Counted from the stretch's first letter, positions 1 through 10,337 are shown. The stretch is 64,000 nt of DNA from Tenodera sinensis (GCA_030765045.1 CM060965.1:152190374-152254373); one strand, 5' to 3'. Notes: generated by a model from the sequence alone, not told the origin. Made by a program: numbers and translations.

Positions 1-351
1 CTGAAACCTTATTGACATCCCGATAACTGCTTTGGAGCATACCATACACAAAAAGACCTCAGTGTCACCCAATAAGATGTCTAGGAACTGATGATGCACT
101 CTGCCCTGTAGATATGGCAAAGTTTCAGTTGTTTTGGTACATATGCCACTTTTCATTTAAATAAGTGTAGCCTCAAAAGAAAATACCTCTAATAAAAAAC
201 AGTGTTATGACTTAATGAACATTTATGTGCTTGGTTATACGTTTTCAATGATTTAGTACACAAAATAGTATCATATGTGCCTTATTTTGAATAATATTCA
301 TGTTTTAAAATACTTGGGAAAACTAGGAAAATAATTACGCCCAGGAAGGGT
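1..351. mobile_element. Possible piggyBac-type element terminus (runs off the left edge)
   Basis: The decayed LINE reading frame to the right (minus strand) stops abruptly at a TTAA (352-355). Read from the LINE, the sequence beyond it begins CCCTTCCTGGGCG, resembling the CCC-rich ends of piggyBac-type elements next to their TTAA target. Positions 1-351 have no recognisable coding similarity. The other end lies outside the window, so neither the TTAA duplication nor the inverted repeat can be checked. Inference only. Confidence 0.35.
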
Positions 352-2609
352 TAAACGTCATTAAATTTTCTTTGGTCCACTTTTGTAGGTTGGTTAAGGA
401 TTGTTGCATGGTTTTTCCTAGTTCTGTACTTTTGTTTTTGAAGTCCACATTACTAAGTCATTGGCCAATAGTGCACCCTTCACACCTGATTCTTGTATTT
501 GTTGTGGCAGATCGTTAATATATTAAAAAGTGTAGTGCTGAGCACACACCTTGTGGTAAGCCACGGTGCACTTGTTTATATTTCGATATATTCCTTCCAT
601 ATCTGGTAGCAATAAAGTGTTGAGTTAGGAAATGACATAGCCATGAAAACATTCGACCTTGTATCCCTATTTCTTTTTTACTTTCTTTAGTAGCTCTTTT
701 CCATATATAGAGCTATATGCACTTTGGAAATCAGTAAAAACTGATATATTATCTTCATTTGTAAAGTGGAGCTCTCTGAATCCAGCTTGACATGGGGAAA
801 TTAAATTTTGTGATTCTAGAAACCAATTTAACCTATTTGACACCATTCTTTCCACCACTTTTGCTATTATGCTAGTAAAAGCTATTGGTCTATCATTTTT
901 TATTTCTGATTCTGTTTTATCTTTCTTCAAGAGTGGGACAGTTATTGCTTTTCGCCATTCATCAGGTTAAGTGGTGTTCCAGGATAGATTGTAGAGTTTT
1001 AGCAGTTGTTTTGCTGTTTTTGCAAGGTTTTATATGAACTCTGGATATATGTGATCTGGTCCAGGAGACTGTTTTTTAGATTATTAATTGCAATGTTCAC
1101 TTCTTGCATATTAAAATTTTGAAAAAAGATACTGTATTGAGTGTTAGGATCACATTCTCGTTTCAAATCTTTCTTAAATTGTTTACGTTGCTTTTTATTA
1201 TTTCTTGTTATTTGATGTGAATTAGCATAATATTTATTGAATGTTTCGGCTATGGCTGCATCATATGTTAATATTTTATTGTTGTGTATGATAGGTGTGC
1301 TGTGTTTTCATTCCTGCCCTTGACATTTTTTATGAGCTTATGGACTTTGTTACCATATGTCCTATAATCCATTTTTTCTAAGAAATTAAGGTGATTCCTT
1401 TTAGCTGTATTAATTTCCTTTTTTTAGTGAAGCACATTTCTTTCGCCATATTTGTGTATTGATATGTTTTTTGTTTGCACAGCCACTTTCCCTTTGTTTT
1501 TTCAGTTCTTCTAACTGGGGGTTCCAAAAGGGTTTGAAATGTTTCATTCTTCCACAAGGAATATGTGTTTTTGCGGTTTCTAGGGTGGCTACAGACATTT
1601 TTGTTCATATGACCTAGTTGGTGTTGCAACTTGAGTTTGTGTGCAATTACTGCTCTGTGAGCAGAACTTGGGTCTTCTATAACTTGTTTTATAATTTTTG
1701 AAACAATATCTGTTGTAGTTAACAAGAGGTCTGGGTTACTGCCTGCTCCAGAGTAATGTATGAAGGTTGTGGGATCCTTTTTATTATAAATCAGTTCACA
1801 TGTTGTGGTATTCAAAAATTCTTCCACTATCTTCCCTGTAGAATCCACTTTTTCATAACCCCAGTTTTGGAATGGGCATTAAAAGCCCCAATTATAATTG
1901 TTTTATTTAGATAGTCAATAAATGAAAGATCTGATTAATTCCTGGGTGGATTGTAGATACTGTATAAATGAAGATGTGTTTTGTTATCCCAAAAATTTAG
2001 CTTTGTTAATTTAGCTTTATCTGTGTTATCCATTTCTTTAAGAATTCCACTACTTATTTGTCTATTTTTGGGTAGTAGGTGTTGTAAAAATCCAGTAAAA
2101 TTGAAGTATTTAAGTTGATCATTTGTTAGATTTGCTTCTTGTATGAAGAATATATCTATGTTATAGTCAAATACAATTTAGTTGAGTTCTATTCTTTTTG
2201 TTTCCGTGAGACCACCTGCGTTCCATTGTAGAACTCTAATGTTAGATCTTCTGTTAATATAATGTTTTGGTTCTCAAGTAGTCCCCACCCAGAGATCCGA
2301 ATGGGGAACTATACTACTCGAGTCATATTTCATAAATATTGAAGAGACTTAGCAATAATAGTAACTGCTTTTTAGAGAGCACCATATTTTTATGTTTTGG
2401 CAGTTACATCACTCTCTCACAACTCCCAGAATGTCTGGAGGACCACACCTGTCGTTGGTTTACAGCTCTCACCAACCTGACTGGGAGAATTGTCAAAATA
2501 AATTCACCAACCATATCCTCTGATTAGCAATCAGAGGACGTATTACATGCCTTGACAGGTCAGCATGTTAGGGGTTAAGATTTTATGGAGAAATTAGAGA
2601 AATGGAGAG
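346..2609 (-). pseudogene. Decayed LINE (non-LTR retrotransposon) with EN and RT remnants
   Basis: Read on the minus strand, 2609-2330 is a leader shared with another copy at 36.1-36.4 kb. About 2265-1380 encodes an apurinic-type endonuclease remnant (starts RVLQWNAGGL, later IGAFNAHS). About 1090-345 encodes a reverse transcriptase remnant with SPGPDHIYP, LLKKDKTESEIKNDRPIAF, a VHRGLPQG-like block, an A(N/D)DLVMW catalytic block and LQKWTKEN. Several stops and frameshifts break it, so it is dead. The frame ends at the TTAA at 352. It is a different family from the Jockey element at 4.65-12.7 kb; clade not assigned. Confidence 0.75.
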
Positions 2610-3237
2610 GTTAGAAAAATAAAGACTCCCTAGCCCTCAGGAACCCTAATAGCATCGCGGTCGGAAGAGAACAAGAGTTGACCAAGGTAAGGCCAGATAG
2701 AAAAGCTACAGTGAGGAGCAAAACACCAGTAAGTGGAAGTAATGTTCTGCTCAGCTTGGGTACCTTGTGGTCGCCATTCACATATCCCCTAGACAGATAC
2801 CCCTGAAGTAAAATGTATAAATACCTCATACCTATTAGTTTTAGCATATGATTAGCATGTATGTTACAGTGAAACTCAAGGGTAAGGAATAGGAGGGGGC
2901 GGGAAATAAGCTAATCTTTTAAAATAGAAAATGAGTGAATAACACTAAACATTTACTTTTGAGTGTTGTTTAGTGTTATTGATAGTCATTTTCTATTTTA
3001 GTGTGGTTCCAACAACATTCATCAACTTCCAGAATTATTAATATAATAAAGCTAATCTATGCTCCATTCTAAGTATGAATGCTATTCTGTCTTCTCTACA
3101 GTTTCATTTTGATCAACAATGCTTTTTTCCTCTGATCTGAAATTCAACATTTTGTATGCCAAAGTGCCTCTGTATTTTGAAATTGAGACCTTATGGGTAG
3201 ATATATTTTGTTTGTTAATCAATCATGAAAATTATGG
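2610..3237. other. No gene recognised; contains one hairpin
   Basis: There is no coding similarity on either strand. The only structure is an imperfect inverted repeat, 2920-2950 against 2968-3000 (a TAAAATAGAAAATGA start facing its complement), loop about 17 nt. It may be a decayed foldback element or chance AT-rich symmetry. Confidence 0.4.
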
Positions 3238-3452
3238 AAGTACTATCACTTAAATATAATGAATATTTAGAGACTAAAAGCTTTACTTATCTTAGTATTT
3301 GCTGTAAGTTCTTGAAATAGTTATTCCAAAATTACAGCAAATACTAAGATTAAGATAAGTGAAGCTTTTAGTCTCTAAATATTTATTATATTTAAGTTTT
3401 GTATTGCTTCACTGTTAACAGCTTCAATTTTTAATTGAATTTAAAGTACTTT
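3238..3452. mobile_element. Foldback (hairpin) element, family 1, copy 1
   Basis: Left arm 3248-3307 and right arm 3332-3396 are near-perfect reverse complements; the right arm has a 6-nt insertion. A tail follows containing TTCACTGTTAACAGCTT. The inner arm (AGAGACTAAAAGC...TTATCTTAGTA) and the tail match the copy at 35.7-36.0 kb, but the outermost arm sequence does not. Candidate flanking direct repeats are AAGTACTAT (3238) and AAGTACTTT (3444). No coding capacity. Confidence 0.6.
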
Positions 3453-3944
3453 AATAATTGTTATTCTTACTCTATAGAAATTTGCATGTTTCCAATTAGG
3501 AACATTGGCGTTGCATGTCAATTTTATTACAGAGTTTCATTACTGGGATTCAACACACAGATTTTTCTTATAAATAGTATAATACTTAATCGTGTACAAA
3601 AACATTTTTTATCCCAAAATAATCAGTCTCTTAAGAAAATAGTTATTCCCAAAATCACCCAACTATTAACATAAAACTAACAGTTGAAGCTAACATATGT
3701 TTATAGCCAATTAGATGCACAAGGTTTATAAGAATTGTTGAGTTAAGTAACAGAAAATGCTCTCTTTCAACAATGAGAAATGTGCTGCAATACTAGTTAT
3801 TTCCTGTATAAATAGTATTTTGAACTACATAAAGTAATCTAACCACTCCTGGGCCATAAAGTACTTGCAATAGTAAGTCACCATTGGGGTAATTGTCTCT
3901 GATGTGAGACTGCTGTTGTGGTTTACCAGGAGAAATACGAACTG
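3453..3944. other. No gene or repeat recognised
   Basis: AT-rich sequence without similarity I can recognise. Short ORFs here have no family features. Confidence 0.4.
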
Positions 3945-4128
3945 GTTTGAAATTTCAATGTCATTCTGGCTGGTTGTCACAGTAGCTTTGTGGTTAGAGC
4001 ACCTGCCTAGTAGGTGGAGGGTCTGTGGTTCAAATCCCTGTTGTGTCATTGAATTTTTAAGTTCCAATTCTACCTCTCAAACATTGCCCATACATGGCTT
4101 GTGTGTTTAAAAACACCAACAGTAATAT
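3945..4128 (+). mobile_element. tRNA-derived SINE, family B, copy 1
   Basis: It has a tRNA-like head: an A-box-like stretch in GTCACAGTAGCTTTGTGGTTAG and a B box GGTTCAAATCC. The body contains TCTCAAACATTGCCCA and the end is TTTAAAAACACCAACAGTAA. The minus-strand copy at 16158-16352 aligns along its length, including the upstream CAATGTCATTCTG, and partial copies lie at 38.8-39.2 kb. These define the family within this window. Confidence 0.75.
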
Positions 4129-4140
4129 ATTCAAGATGCT

Positions 4141-4330
4141 CTCGGGCTTCGAGCCAGGTGTAGTGATGAAAAGACATCGACGTTTCGGGAGTGTACATCT
4201 CTCCCATCTTCAGGATGAATGACTAGCTATTTTTGTGGTGGGGAAAAAGGCTACTTACGCCCTAACCGCATGCATGCATGCGAGTGTAAGACTCCCACCC
4301 TGGCTTCGAACCCGGGCAGCCTACTCACTA
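4141..4330 (-). ncRNA. Hammerhead-like motif of the Penelope/retrozyme type, probably decayed
   Basis: On the minus strand CTGAAGA (4213-4207) is followed by a GGGAG...CTCCC stem and then GAAAC (4186-4182), then a short possible stem III ending in GTC. This order (CUGANGA, stem II, GAAA, stem III, UH) is that of a hammerhead ribozyme, and Penelope-like elements are known to carry such motifs in their terminal repeats. There is an extra U between CTGAAGA and stem II, and I see no good stem I, so cleavage is doubtful. A B-box-like GGTTCGAAGCC (minus) lies near 4303. Confidence 0.4.
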
Positions 4331-4645
4331 AAAAACCCCACCGGAAGTCTTGAGGTCAAGGCCTCTATGCTGCAGTACCGCATAAAGCACCTGCGCATTC
4401 TGTGGTGAGAGATGGAACCTGCCTGCCAGTGGCAGTAACAGCGAGTATTACTGATGTGCCGGAGGGCAAACATGACATAAGCCCTGAGTGCCCCCTGGTA
4501 GTAAATAATGGTGATATGTATGATAGTTGATGGTGTTCTTTTTGTGTTTCAGCCATTTGGCATCGTTAGGTGTAGATGGATGTGAGGGATGAGTGAATGA
4601 GCATGTTTTGTTTTAAAACTCCACCCGAAGGTTTCGTTTCTTGTC
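4331..4645. other. No gene recognised
   Basis: Moderately GC-rich sequence between the hammerhead-like motif and the A-tail of the Jockey element. It may belong to the same Penelope-like relic as 4141-4330, but no coding similarity is visible. Confidence 0.35.
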
Positions 4646-5095
4646 CTTAGCGTAATTTTTTTTTTTTATTTTTTTTTTATTTATTTATTTATTTATTTTT
4701 TTTTTTAATTTATATTGCGTCCTATAATCTATGCTAGTAGTATTTTAAGAAATGCTTATATAACTAGGTGCAGTTATGGTGATATTTATAAGATTTACAA
4801 CTTGTAGAGATAACTTCTACTGTGTCATTTAATCTTAGTTACTAGGGTCTGATTAAGCCGGAGACTTCGTCATTAATCGTGTACCTGATCTTGCCTGGTC
4901 GTATAAGTGCACACACGGCGGGCTGTCTGCCTGAAGTGCAGGAGCGAGCCTGTGCCACTACCGGGGAGGCCCTCGTCTCCCGGGGTCCGCCTTGGCTGGG
5001 TAGCACAAGGACTTGTGAGGGCTTGAGTGTAAGTGTATGTTTTTATAGTGTTGTGTGTTTGTTGTGTGCTTCCCTTCATCCCCTAACCAGTAATT

Positions 5096-5496
5096 TCATT
5101 GTACTAAATTATTCAGGTATTCCTGTATGTTGAGTTCAGGTTCGCCTATGCTTATAGTGCGATCGAACAATGATAGAGGGCGGAGGTGTTTGTCGCGAGT
5201 CATATCATACTCCCCGAGCATTCGTATTTGCTCGTTGTGGTTCTTATTCTTTTTGGCGTATAGGTTGCATGCCAGGTGTTTAATAAACTGCTCGATTGTG
5301 AGCATTTTTAGCTCTGCATGTAACTGGTACGTCGGAGCCTCTGGCGGTAGTTTAGCAATAATTCGCAGTATTCTATTTTGCATCGTTTGGAGGCGTTTTA
5401 TGTGCAGTTTTGCCGCATATCCCCATACCGGGGCGGCGTAAGTTATGATGGGTCGGATCAGCGTCTTATAGAGCGTAAGTCCCATGCGTAGCTTAA
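5096..5496 (-). pseudogene. Jockey ORF2, C-terminal part (beyond the piggyBac insertion)
   Basis: This encodes the RT thumb/C-terminal region typical of Jockey ORF2: LYKTLIRPIITYAAPVWG, then LQTMQNRILRIIAKLPPE. The stop is near 5096 (ends YLNNLVQ). The codons upstream of the first Met (KLR) join directly to the part at 7984-9263 when the piggyBac insertion and one TTAA copy are removed. No further frame break is seen. Function in the intact element would be the C-terminal part of the target-primed reverse transcription protein. Confidence 0.85.
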
Positions 5497-5509
5497 CCTC
5501 TTCAGGGAT

Positions 5510-5572
5510 ATGGACGTGATATCACGTCCATTTAAAATGACGGACGAGCGATATGGACGTGTATACACGTCC
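5510..5572. promoter_or_regulatory. Two subterminal palindromes in the piggyBac end
   Basis: Positions 5510-5531 are a perfect 22-nt palindrome (half-site ATGGACGTGAT) and 5555-5572 a perfect 18-nt palindrome (half-site GGACGTGTA). They share GGACGTG...CACGTCC and lie 13 and 58 nt inside the terminal CCTCTT. The opposite end has no obvious equivalent. Asymmetric subterminal repeats are known transposase-binding sites in piggyBac elements; a binding role here is inference. Confidence 0.55.
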
Positions 5573-5683
5573 TGTGCGTTTGTGCATTTAACCCTTATTT
5601 ATCCACTATCTAACTCAACTTATTTTAATTTTCCCCCGTTATGAAACATTTAATTAAATTCTATATGCTTTACTGGCTTACCT

Positions 5684-7435
5684 TTATATGTTCCTTCTGC
5701 AGTGATATGCCTCAAAACAGGGATAAACACACAAGGGCACATCTCCACATTCGCCACAGATCATCCCCGTTTCCTTACGGATTCCCTTCTTGCGGCACAC
5801 GAAACACCTTCGAAATGGGCGGGACTTCTTTGCTGTTGACGGTATCCTTTTAGGATAATGTTTTCCTTGAAGTCTGAGGGGTGCAGGGGTTTTGGATTTT
5901 CTACCCCCAGTATGAAGAGGCCTCTCAACCTGGTATTGTTCAATTAGGCTGCGAGCTATTGATAGTCGAAAGTCCAGGTAGGTCATTGTCTTGTGTGGGT
6001 TTAGAGCTCTCCAAATTACCAAACAATTGTATATGGTTATATCCAGTTGGTGCAAAAATACCTTTTTATACCATTTCACTGTTTTTCGTAAAGAGGGATA
6101 TGCTTGCAATACCTGATCTACTAGATCGTCACCGCCCATGTGCATATTGTATTCCTGGATAACGTCAGGCTTGAAAATGCACATTTTGGTATGGGCATCT
6201 GTTTTTCCAGTGTCAATCATCAAAATCTTAGAGCTGCAATTGGATAATGCCGTAACTACCCTCCTGTCCTGCCAGGCAAGGTAGGTCAAAGGTGGGAGCT
6301 GACACACCTCCATTTCCCCTCTCCTTAGAGCCTTCGTATTCACATCTTTTGGCAAACCAATACGATTTGAACGTACTGTTCCAATTGCATTAGTCTTTCT
6401 TTTGTGTAAGGCCATGAATAATTTAGGAGAGCTGTACCAGTTATCTAAGTACACAGTCCTACCCTGATCAAGCACAGGTTCCATTAGGTGCATTACTATG
6501 GACCCAGATAAGCCCAAATCTTTGTCTCCAGTATTGTCAGTCCCTTGACCAGTGTAAATGCAGCTATTGTAAAGATATCCCGTTTTACTTTCACAAACAT
6601 CAAAACTCTTTATGCCAAATCTAGCCCTTTTTGTTTTGATGTATTGCTTCCAACCTAAGCGGCCCTTCCAAAGCATTAGACTTTCATCAACAGTGACCTT
6701 TTCACCAGGCACATAATTTTCTTTAAATTTTGAAATAATATAATCGAAAACAGGCCTAATTTTGTGGAGTTTGTCATTTACATTCTCTGTGCAGGTGAAA
6801 TGAAGGAACCGCAAAATTGACGTAAATCTGTTATTTGACATGCATTTTCCAAAAAAAGGAGTAGCTAGCATGTCATCTGTGGACCAATACATGTATAATG
6901 CAGGTTTATGAATAACACCCATAAGTATAATTAGACCAATTAGCCTGTAAATCTCATTGAGTGTTACTTCTGTCCACCTTTGAATTCTGCTCTTAGGCCC
7001 TAATTTACCTTTAGAGAGCAGGTCTTCCTTCACCTTACTCGCATATACATTTGTTTCGCAAACAATGAGAGACACTAAGTCGGTAGTAAAAAATTTTGTA
7101 AAAATGTCAATTGGTTGGCTGTCAGAAGTCAGCTGAGCCTGGGATTGAACACCATACCCTGTGCTCGTGAAGATGTGCCTGTTTGTATTGGAATTGTTTT
7201 CAGCACTCCACAATGCTGACTCTTCACGAACACCTGAAGGAAGTTGGTCACGTTCTTCCTCACTGCTACTTGTACCTATATCCTCCACACCCCCCTCAAA
7301 TTCGGAAAATTCGCCATCGATATCCAAATCGCTGTCACACAGCAAGAAGTCCTCCACATTATCCTGTGTAATTTCAGAAGCCCTTACACTTCCACCACTC
7401 GCTAACCTTTGTGCAACACTGCTTGTTGATGCCAT
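5684..7435 (-). CDS. piggyBac transposase, 583 aa, intact
   Basis: This is a DDE/DDD transposase for cut-and-paste transposition at TTAA, acting in the nucleus. The N-terminus (about 1-100) is acidic and Ser/Glu-rich. The catalytic core has Asp in TVDESLMLWKGR (about residue 249), VYLDNWYSS (about 330) and MGGDDLVDQ (about 435), matching the spacing of the three catalytic Asp residues in the moth enzyme. The C-terminus is a Cys-rich zinc-binding domain: CFVCRKKG, CGECGDVPLC, CF..YHC. Length is typical (about 590). No stop or frameshift is present. The start is chosen because it opens the frame with the usual acidic N-terminus. The enzyme is plausibly active. Confidence 0.93.
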   Translation of the reverse strand: MASTSSVAQRLASGGSVRASEITQDNVEDFLLCDSDLDIDGEFSEFEGGVEDIGTSSSEEERDQLPSGVREESALWSAENNSNTNRHIFTSTGYGVQSQAQLTSDSQPIDIFTKFFTTDLVSLIVCETNVYASKVKEDLLSKGKLGPKSRIQRWTEVTLNEIYRLIGLIILMGVIHKPALYMYWSTDDMLATPFFGKCMSNNRFTSILRFLHFTCTENVNDKLHKIRPVFDYIISKFKENYVPGEKVTVDESLMLWKGRLGWKQYIKTKRARFGIKSFDVCESKTGYLYNSCIYTGQGTDNTGDKDLGLSGSIVMHLMEPVLDQGRTVYLDNWYSSPKLFMALHKRKTNAIGTVRSNRIGLPKDVNTKALRRGEMEVCQLPPLTYLAWQDRRVVTALSNCSSKILMIDTGKTDAHTKMCIFKPDVIQEYNMHMGGDDLVDQVLQAYPSLRKTVKWYKKVFLHQLDITIYNCLVIWRALNPHKTMTYLDFRLSIARSLIEQYQVERPLHTGGRKSKTPAPLRLQGKHYPKRIPSTAKKSRPFRRCFVCRKKGIRKETGMICGECGDVPLCVYPCFEAYHCRRNI

Positions 7436-7983
7436 GTTTTAGCTCTGAGATGTAACACTCAATAGCTTCTCACTTCAGCTACAAGCAGGAAAGTATACGT
7501 ATGCATTTCAAGAGAGAAACAAACGGAGCCTGTAAGCTATATCCAAGTTACGAAACACGTGTAAGGAAAAATTGCAAACCTGCTTTATTCTGATGACTCA
7601 TAAACCACGCATACAGTAGCGTTCTATTTCACATTGTGCTGTGACTTGCTGACGCATAGCTAACACATACAATGGGTCCACTACTGTTTCTTTCCGAGAT
7701 GCGTTCGACAAAGCAAAGTTAACTTTTTACCACAGTGAAACAAATAGTGCCATTTCAACGATTTGTAAATGCAACTCAACATTGCTGATCATGTACATGT
7801 ATACTGCATATAATGAGTTTTATAACAGTTTTTGTTTGATTAAAATAACTTAAAATTTACGCAAAATACAGCTGTGTATTTAGGAAGCACTTTTAGCGCA
7901 TTTAACAATTTAAATGCCCTGCGCTGGATATTGGGTATCCGTTCTCGGCCTGCAGAGCTTTTAAATGGCTGTCGCTCAAGAGG

Positions 7984-9263
7984 TTAAGGCTGCTGTTAAG
8001 ATTTATGAGCGGGTACAGTCTGTTGAGTTGGCCATTGGCCTTTGCTCTGGCTGAGTTAATATGCTCTCTCCATGTGAGATATTCGTCCATCTTAACCCCT
8101 AGGTACGTGACGGATGTCTCCCACCCGATGGGTTCCTGATTTAGGGTGAGGGGTGGGAGGGCTCGCCTCCTTTGCCTGTGCAATTTTCGCCTGGTAAAAA
8201 TGATTGCTTGGCTTTTTCTTGCATTTAGTTTTAACCGCCATTTCGTGAACCAGGGCTCCAATGTGTTTAGAGCATTCTGGAGCCGCAGGTGTATGATGCG
8301 TGGCTGAGTAGATTGCGTGGCCAGTGCCGTGTTGTCCGCGTATATGTATTTATCTACTCGTACTAGTGGTGGTAGATCATTGATATATATATTAAATAGT
8401 GTAGGCCCGAGTAAACTTCCTTGTGGGACTCCCGCGTTTATGGGGTGTAATGAGGATTCGGTATTCTCAATTGAGATTCTGAAACTCCTTCCACTGAGGT
8501 AATCTTTTATTAGGGCGACCATTGAATCTTGTACCCCTATGTGAATGAGTTTGTGGAGTAATCCTGCATGCCACACTTTATTGAAAGTGCGTTCTATGTC
8601 CAATAGGACCACACCTGTCGATCGTTTAGTGTTAAATCCCCTGGTGATACTTTCGGTAAGCCTAAGTATCTGTAGGGTTGTAGAGTGATTGGCCCTGAAG
8701 CCGTACTGGTCGTCAGTTATCACGTTGTTTTTGATTAGGAATGAGTTAAGGCGTTTCAGTATTATTTTCTCTAGCAGTTTACTTAGTGTGCTTAAGAGGC
8801 TAATTGGCCTGTGATTAGTAGGAATGGACCTATCTTTATGTTGCTTAGGAAACATAAGGATTCGTGCTTCCTTCCAGCGCTTTGGGAATTTTCCGTGTTC
8901 CAGCGCGTAGTTGAATATATCTGCCAGCACTTTTAAGGCTTTGGGCGGTAGATGTTTCAGGACTATATTGGGAATGTTGTCTGGTCCTGGAGCCTTGCGA
9001 GTAGGCAAGTGTGCTATTAGCCATTTAATTTCGCTGGCACTGGTCTTTCGAATTTTGTTGTGCGTTGGAATATTCCCTATTTCAGCAATTTGGTCTTCCG
9101 TTGCTGTTGCGAACTGTCTGTCGCATGGTTCAGCATTCGGTTGGAATACCTGCTCTAGTGTGGTCGCGAAAGCTTCTGCTTTTTCTGCCGGTGTTTCGGC
9201 TATTTGCCCGTCAATATGTAGGGGCGGAATGTTTGTGCGAGTACGTGTCAGGCACTTCGCTAT
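7984..9263 (-). pseudogene. Jockey ORF2, reverse transcriptase part
   Basis: Downstream of an in-frame TGA this frame runs uninterrupted to the piggyBac boundary. RT blocks: LPTRKAPGPDNIPN, NHRPISLLSTLSKLLEKII, DQYGFRANHSTTLQI, VLLDIERTFNKVWH (block A), NAGVPQGSLLGPTLFNIYIN, YADNTAL (catalytic block), LNARKSQAIIF and VTYLGVKMDEYLTW. The first catalytic Asp is present, but the normally invariant YADD is YADN and AFDKVW is TFNKVW. RT activity is therefore expected to be lost even before piggyBac inserted. The last residues before the insertion are INLNSSL. Confidence 0.9.
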
Positions 9264-10337
9264 TCACCACACTGCTCTGTTATGAGGATCAACGTCCTCC
9301 AGTGTGGCGTTCCATTGCTCCCTTATGTGTTCGGCCATTAGTATATCGGCTGCGACTTTGAGGTTGTCATATTCGTTGCGATGTATTTGGTTTCGCGTTC
9401 GCTGCCATTTGTGCCTGGCCCTGTTTCGATCCTGCATTGCCTGTCTTACAGCCCGAGGGAACTGCGTGGTTGCCCTATTCGTTGGCCTAGTTAAGGGAAC
9501 ATGTTTTTCGGTCGCATGGTGAATGGTTCTGGTAATTATTTCTATGGCTTGCTCTTGAGTATCTTGTGAGCTAATGACAGGGTTGTTTTGTTGGAGTTGC
9601 GTTTCAACTAACGCTTCGAACTCGGGCCAGTTGGCGTGTTTGTAGTTGCGCCTAGGCTGTTCTGGTTTGAACATTACGGGCGCCGCGACCTCCATTATTA
9701 CCGGTAAATGGTCTGATGTGAGGTCGTTTAGTACCGTAGTTTCGGTGTCATATGGTATTCCCTTTAGTAGGGCGATATCGAGGATGTCGGGCATTTGATT
9801 GGCCGCTCGCGGGATAAAGGTTGGCTCTTCTGGGCCCGTTAGGAGGATGTTTTCCCGGTTGATAAAATTTAGTAGTTGGGTACCCTGCGGATTCGCTGTT
9901 CGACAGTTCCAAAGGTAGTGCTTGGCATTGAAGTCGCCAGCCGTAATTACCTTGGTGTCCATTCGCATTATTTTGTCGACATCCTCAATATCAATATTCA
10001 GTGGAGGGTTGTATACGGCTACTACCGTTACCACGGCGCGGTGCAATTGCACATTTACCGCTGTGGCCTCCAACCGATTTAATTCTGGCACTTGTTTCTG
10101 GTGGTGCTTGATAGTGTTCAGTATTATTACTGCCGTGCCTCCGCCTCTTCTATTTCGGTCATTGCGGTATATACTGTAACCCGGAATGGAGAAGCGGTCC
10201 AATGGTCCTAAATATGTTTCGTTTAGAAGCGCAATTTGGATCGAGTTTCTTATCAGGAAGTCCGTTAATTCCTGACGTTTTCGTCTGATATTGTTGCAGT
10301 TCCAGTATAATACGTTTAGTGTAGATGTACTATCCAT
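9264..10337 (-). pseudogene. Jockey ORF2, endonuclease part, ended by a premature TGA
   Basis: The 357-aa open part encodes an exonuclease-endonuclease-phosphatase domain that would nick target DNA. Motifs: VLYWNCNNIRRKR at the start, LLNETYLG (catalytic Glu), GGTAVIIL, AGDFNAKHYLWN and LTSDHLPVI (SDH). It starts at the ATG overlapping the ORF1 stop (TAATG). The TGA at 9264-9266 follows NRAVW, and the same frame continues as IAKCLTRTRTNIPPL..., so this is a single nonsense change, most simply CGA to TGA. Confidence 0.9.

Larger units (their letters stand above)
5497..7983 (-). mobile_element. piggyBac element, apparently complete
   Basis: It is bounded by TTAA at 5493-5496 and 7984-7987. Left end TTAACCTCTTCAGGG and right end (reverse complement) TTAACCTCTTGAGCG give short inverted repeats (CCTCTT then A/G-rich). 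Length is 2487 bp, normal for a full piggyBac, with one full-length transposase ORF transcribed leftwards. The left subterminal region carries two perfect palindromes. Insertion is into Jockey ORF2 and the host frame closes across the TTAA, so these are real boundaries. An intact ORF inside a dead host element implies that piggyBac arrived later. Confidence 0.9.

Noticed and set aside
8337..8350. YADN as a sequencing error for YADD
   Set aside because: Cannot be excluded, but it fits the CpG-transition pattern of the other changes in the same ORF, so I kept it as real.
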